A stretch of DNA of 9,795 nucleotides. It comes from an uncultured Ruminococcus sp. (GTDB lineage Bacteria > Bacillota > Clostridia > Oscillospirales > Acutalibacteraceae). Both the position numbers and the translations under genes were made by a program. The stretch's first letter is position 1. Each line of letters opens with the position of its first letter. The stretch spans positions 1-9,795 of the forward strand of contig CACXDE010000438.1 in the NCBI GenBank assembly GCA_902766305.1. The letters run 5' to 3'. The notes beneath the pieces were generated by a model. The model saw only the letters and a list, made by a program, of their open reading frames with translations. It did no database searches and had not been told where the DNA came from. Of the stretch, positions 7,461-9,795 are shown piece after piece.

Positions 7461-8645
7461 ATGGGATTATTATTTGGTAAAAAGAAAAAAGAAGCTGTTG
7501 AAGAGCCTGTAATTATCAGAGAGGATCCGAAAAAACAGCTTGACGCTACAAGGCAGAATATGGTAAAGATACTTGACGCGCTTGATTCTATAAATGTACA
7601 GAAGATACGTTCAAGTGTATCAGAAGAATTGCTGTCAAATGCACAGCTGTCTGAATTTGACAGAGATCTGAAAATTGTCAAGGCTGTCATAAGCAAGCAG
7701 ACCTCCTCACAGCTTATGCTTGCGGAAAGCGATGCTATAGATCAGGAGCTTTTCTTCTTTGCAGAGCATATAGAGAATGAAATGTGCGAAGGTCATTTTA
7801 CTGTATCTGAGACATATATGAAGGCTATCAAGTTCGGTATTTCAAAGGGACATGAGCCGATAAAGGAATCAGATATCGAAAATAAGGACGATATTCTGAA
7901 TCAGAGACTTGAAATAATCAAGCACTATAAGCTTATAGCGGAGCTTAACAGAAAGATAGCGGCATATCAGGACAGTATAGTAAAGCTTAACGACAAGTTA
8001 GAGCATTTGCAGGCGGATTATACCGAAGCAAAGAGCATAGCAAAGGAAGAGAGCATACGTCATAAGGATAAGTATGATCAGATCATACGCATGAGTCCGG
8101 CGGAGGTTGCAACTGCTTCACCGGAGATACAGAACTATGCGGCTATCTTCTCAAAGGTCAATGAGCTGAAAAGCCAGATCAACGGTGTAAAGACAAGTAT
8201 ATCCGGTATGAACTCCAATGTTCAGGAAATGCAGAGAGCTATAAGCAATACTGAAAATGCGCTCCTTTCTATCAACAGCATTACCACCGAAAAAGAGCGT
8301 GAGGAAATAGAGAGAGTCAACAAGCAGTATATAGAAAATATGAAAAACCTTCAGGATCAGGTATTTGAGTTTGAGGATCTTTTCTCAGACCTTGACGCAT
8401 CTATTGACGCTATCAACTCTGATCCGAGGATAATACGCAAGATGCTGAAGGATATGACAACGTACCGCAATATTGTACATCAGGATGAACTGGAGCAGAA
8501 GGCTGAAGAAGAGGGTATGAAAAACTATGAAGAATACCTCAGACAGCAGCAGCAGCAGCTTGACGATGATATCGCAGGTATGGAGGAAGACCTTGACAAC
8601 GATGGTATAAGCAATGAGCCTGAAAAGCACAGGATCAGCAACTGA
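7461..8645 (+). CDS. Helical/coiled-coil protein with hydrophobic-lysine N-terminus (394 aa)
   Basis: A strong GGAGGT site (7448-7453) precedes ATG 7461. The protein opens with MGLLFGKKKKEA, a short hydrophobic patch followed by four lysines, which suggests peripheral membrane contact. Residues 22-130 are helical and globular; 145-205 and 228-345 are coiled coil separated by a Pro-containing break (MSPAEVATASPEIQ, 211-224). The C-terminus has a run of five Gln (360s, encoded by five CAG codons at 8544-8558) and an acidic tail with DLDNDGISNEPE (377-388), which resembles a single thrombospondin type-3-like calcium loop. No signal peptide, membrane helix or enzyme motif is seen. I do not recognise the family. 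The helical, charged build and N-terminus are compatible with a PspA/ESCRT-III-like membrane-associated polymer, but that is a hypothesis from appearance. Confidence 0.85.
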   Translation: MGLLFGKKKKEAVEEPVIIREDPKKQLDATRQNMVKILDALDSINVQKIRSSVSEELLSNAQLSEFDRDLKIVKAVISKQTSSQLMLAESDAIDQELFFFAEHIENEMCEGHFTVSETYMKAIKFGISKGHEPIKESDIENKDDILNQRLEIIKHYKLIAELNRKIAAYQDSIVKLNDKLEHLQADYTEAKSIAKEESIRHKDKYDQIIRMSPAEVATASPEIQNYAAIFSKVNELKSQINGVKTSISGMNSNVQEMQRAISNTENALLSINSITTEKEREEIERVNKQYIENMKNLQDQVFEFEDLFSDLDASIDAINSDPRIIRKMLKDMTTYRNIVHQDELEQKAEEEGMKNYEEYLRQQQQQLDDDIAGMEEDLDNDGISNEPEKHRISN

Positions 8646-8661
8646 TATGGAGGGATAAGCT

Positions 8662-9465
8662 ATGTTCGGAATATTCAAAAGCAAGGCAGAAAGAGAGCAG
8701 GAAAAGCTTGATAAGGAGATCGCCAAGACTGAAAAATATCTCAGTGACGACAAGAAAATGAGCGATATCAACAAAAAGCGCAAAGAGCTTGACAAGAAGA
8801 AGGCAAGACGTGACGACAGCAATTTCAGGGACAAGGTTTTCGAGACGAATGTAAAGCTCAATAAGCTTGAAGAGAAATTCGTCATGAAGATCGTAAGCGA
8901 ATCAAACGCTGTCAAGTACGAACGTGAACATAATCAGAACAGCAAAAAGTCAGAAAAGAGACTGAAAAATGCTTATCTGTCTCTTGTTATGGTAAAACAC
9001 GCTAAAAAGAGACTTATCGAAATCGAAAACGAAAGAGACTGGAATCTTGCAATGAGAGATCTCAGCGGTGCTATCAAAACCATGAACGGTATATCTCTTG
9101 GCTCTCAGAACATACAGAAGGCGTTGTTCCAGTTCAGAGCGCAGAAAATGGGCTGGCTTGAGGACAATGAATCCAGCGGATGGTTCAACGAAAAGACAGA
9201 GGAAAAGGTATCCAATGCAGAAGTACAGAAGGTCATGAACAGTGATCCTGTTGATCTTCTTGTTGCTGACGACATCTATGATACACTGCTCAACGACCCG
9301 ACAACTGACATGATAAATGAATATGCGTCAAAGAGTATCGGCGTTGACACCAACTTTGAGGATGTTTCTGAATTTTCCTCAAAGCAGGAACAGGCAGTTC
9401 CAACAGAGACCTCCATCTCTGACGAAGAATTTGACGATTATCTCAGAGACTGGGGCAAGGTTTGA
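8662..9465 (+). CDS. Charged helical protein, basic N-half and acidic C-half (267 aa); ESCRT-III/PspA-like appearance
   Basis: A strong GGAGGG site (8649-8654) precedes ATG 8662. The protein starts MFGIFKSKAE, a short hydrophobic segment then basic residues. Residues 5-125 are long, highly basic helices (for example KKRKELDKKKARR at 38-50); 126-160 hold a helix with AIKTMNGIS (137-145); from 165 on the chain is acidic and less ordered, ending DEEFDDYLRDWGKV. This layout (hydrophobic N-terminus, basic helical core, acidic tail with a terminal helix) is that of ESCRT-III subunits, but no clear family signature was found and similar charge layouts occur by convergence. There is no membrane helix or signal. 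Codons here end in C (GAC, ATC, AAC) more often than in the upstream genes, which suggests higher expression. It is the last gene of the operon, 16 nt after the previous one. The family is unknown to me. Confidence 0.85.
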   Translation: MFGIFKSKAEREQEKLDKEIAKTEKYLSDDKKMSDINKKRKELDKKKARRDDSNFRDKVFETNVKLNKLEEKFVMKIVSESNAVKYEREHNQNSKKSEKRLKNAYLSLVMVKHAKKRLIEIENERDWNLAMRDLSGAIKTMNGISLGSQNIQKALFQFRAQKMGWLEDNESSGWFNEKTEEKVSNAEVQKVMNSDPVDLLVADDIYDTLLNDPTTDMINEYASKSIGVDTNFEDVSEFSSKQEQAVPTETSISDEEFDDYLRDWGKV

Positions 9466-9470
9466 TCAAT

Positions 9471-9501
9471 AGCTCAGAGCTAAGAGTGCAGAGCTCAGAG
9501 C
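9471..9501 (+). repeat. Heptanucleotide tandem repeat block A
   Basis: Four consecutive 7-bp units with consensus AGCTCAG start at 9471, 9478, 9485 and 9492, plus a partial AGC. The first and fourth are identical; the middle two differ at one or two positions. It begins five bases after the operon's last stop codon. Because the unit contains AGCT and GAGCTC palindromes, short local pairing is possible, but there is no clear terminator. Confidence 0.8.
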
Positions 9502-9530
9502 ATGACACATCAGGCTTTTTAAAAATAATA

Positions 9531-9561
9531 AGCTCAAAGTTCAAAGCTCTAAGCTCAAAGC
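9531..9561 (+). repeat. Heptanucleotide tandem repeat block B
   Basis: Four 7-bp units with consensus AGCTCAA start at 9531, 9538, 9545 and 9552, followed by AGC. The unit differs from block A by one base (G to A at position 7), and both blocks have the same degenerate-outside-identical pattern: units one and four match exactly. Confidence 0.8.
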
Positions 9562-9573
9562 AGTGGCTTATAA

Positions 9574-9594
9574 AGTCAGGAGTGAGGAGTCAGG
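9574..9594 (+). repeat. Heptanucleotide tandem repeat block C
   Basis: Three 7-bp units, AGTCAGG, AGTGAGG and AGTCAGG, start at 9574, 9581 and 9588. Two weaker units of the same length (AATCAAA, AGTTAAC) may follow to 9608. Confidence 0.75.
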
Positions 9595-9631
9595 AATCAA
9601 AAGTTAACTATCATTCTGAGGCTATTTATTT

Positions 9632-9673
9632 TAATGCGTAATAGTTGCACTTTGCCAATATAATTACGCATTA
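9632..9673. repeat. 11-bp perfect inverted repeat with 20-bp loop
   Basis: TAATGCGTAAT (9632-9642) is the exact reverse complement of ATTACGCATTA (9663-9673). The 20-bp spacer contains a TATAAT overlapping the right arm's edge (9659-9664). There is no T run after the right arm, so it is not a standard rho-independent terminator. It could be a protein-binding dyad, an RNA hairpin, or part of a small dispersed element together with block D, which begins inside its right arm. Confidence 0.7.
9659..9664 (+). promoter_or_regulatory. Possible -10 box for the gene starting at 9722
   Basis: A perfect TATAAT lies 57 bp upstream of ATG 9722. No acceptable -35 is found 16-18 bp upstream and there is no TG extension; TTGCAC at 9645-9650 is too close. 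In such AT-rich sequence a chance match is plausible. Confidence 0.3.
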
Positions 9674-9701
9674 TGAATTATGAATTATGAATTATGAATT
9701 A
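9671..9701 (+). repeat. Heptanucleotide tandem repeat block D (TTATGAA)
   Basis: Four perfect TTATGAA units start at 9671, 9678, 9685 and 9692, followed by a partial TTA. This is the only block of the four with no mismatches. It lies 20 nt upstream of the next start codon and overlaps the right arm of the inverted repeat by three bases. Confidence 0.9.
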
Positions 9702-9721
9702 ACTGAAAGAAGTGATTGAAA

Positions 9722-9795
9722 ATGGAATGTAATTATGCGGTCGCTGTACAGAAAAGGGAAAATCTGTACAGAGCATATATCAATAAAGCACAGCT
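9722..9795 (+). CDS. Start of an unidentified gene, cut by the window end
   Basis: ATG 9722 opens a frame without stop to the last base, giving MECNYAVAVQKRENLYRAYI and a few more residues. A purine-rich GAAAGAAGTGA (9705-9715) precedes it at workable distance as a moderate Shine-Dalgarno site. Only 24 residues are visible, with no signal peptide or motif, so no product can be named. The 256-bp repetitive gap before it suggests it is not part of the upstream operon. Confidence 0.6.
   Translation, partial: MECNYAVAVQKRENLYRAYINKAQ

Noticed and set aside
894..9465. Anti-phage defence island
   Set aside because: No nuclease, deaminase, NADase, protease or pore-forming effector motif was visible, and no integrase or phage gene flanks the operon; context does not support the claim.
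9510..9534. Rho-independent terminator after the operon (GGCTTTTTAAAAATAATAAGC)
   Set aside because: The possible stem is interrupted and A/T-only in its centre, with no T run after it. No convincing terminator was found in 9466-9721.
9471..9701. CRISPR array
   Set aside because: Units are 7 bp and directly tandem without spacers; no cas gene is present.

Overview
The window looks like a chromosomal segment of a low-to-moderate-GC gut or rumen Clostridia member, most like Ruminococcus/Oscillospiraceae. This rests on G+C of roughly 40%, heavy use of ATA, AGA and AGG codons, purine-rich Shine-Dalgarno sites and the general protein style. It is an inference from composition, not from a marker gene.

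Layout: (1) positions 1-772 hold the 3' half of a YifB/ComM-type AAA+ ATPase gene, an ordinary housekeeping gene cut by the window edge. (2) 773-893 is a short control region with an extended -10 promoter (TGATATAAT, 833-841), a small leader hairpin (855-871) and a Shine-Dalgarno site that fixes the next start at ATG 894. (3) 894-9465 is one tightly packed, seven-gene, plus-strand operon. All gaps are 18 nt or less and two junctions overlap by one base. In order it encodes a 565-aa protein of unknown family, an Hsp70/actin-fold ATPase with a non-standard C-terminal domain, a 669-aa almost entirely coiled-coil protein, a zinc-ribbon protein, a two-pass DUF3592-like membrane protein, and two helical proteins (394 and 267 aa) that each begin with a short hydrophobic segment followed by lysines. 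(4) 9466-9721 is non-coding and unusually repetitive: four blocks of 7-bp tandem repeats and an 11-bp inverted repeat. (5) A new gene starts at 9722 and runs off the end.

The operon is the main point of interest. It contains no recognisable enzyme other than the Hsp70-like ATPase, and no nuclease, toxin, transposase or phage gene. Its parts (ATPase, long coiled coil, zinc ribbon, membrane anchor, two charged helical proteins with hydrophobic N-termini) suggest a membrane-associated scaffold or remodelling machine run by the Hsp70-like protein. The last protein shows a basic-to-acidic charge layout and a C-terminal motif that recall ESCRT-III/PspA-type proteins. That comparison is by eye only and is a hypothesis. 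The last two genes have the strongest Shine-Dalgarno sites and more C-ending codons, as expected if they are the most abundant components.
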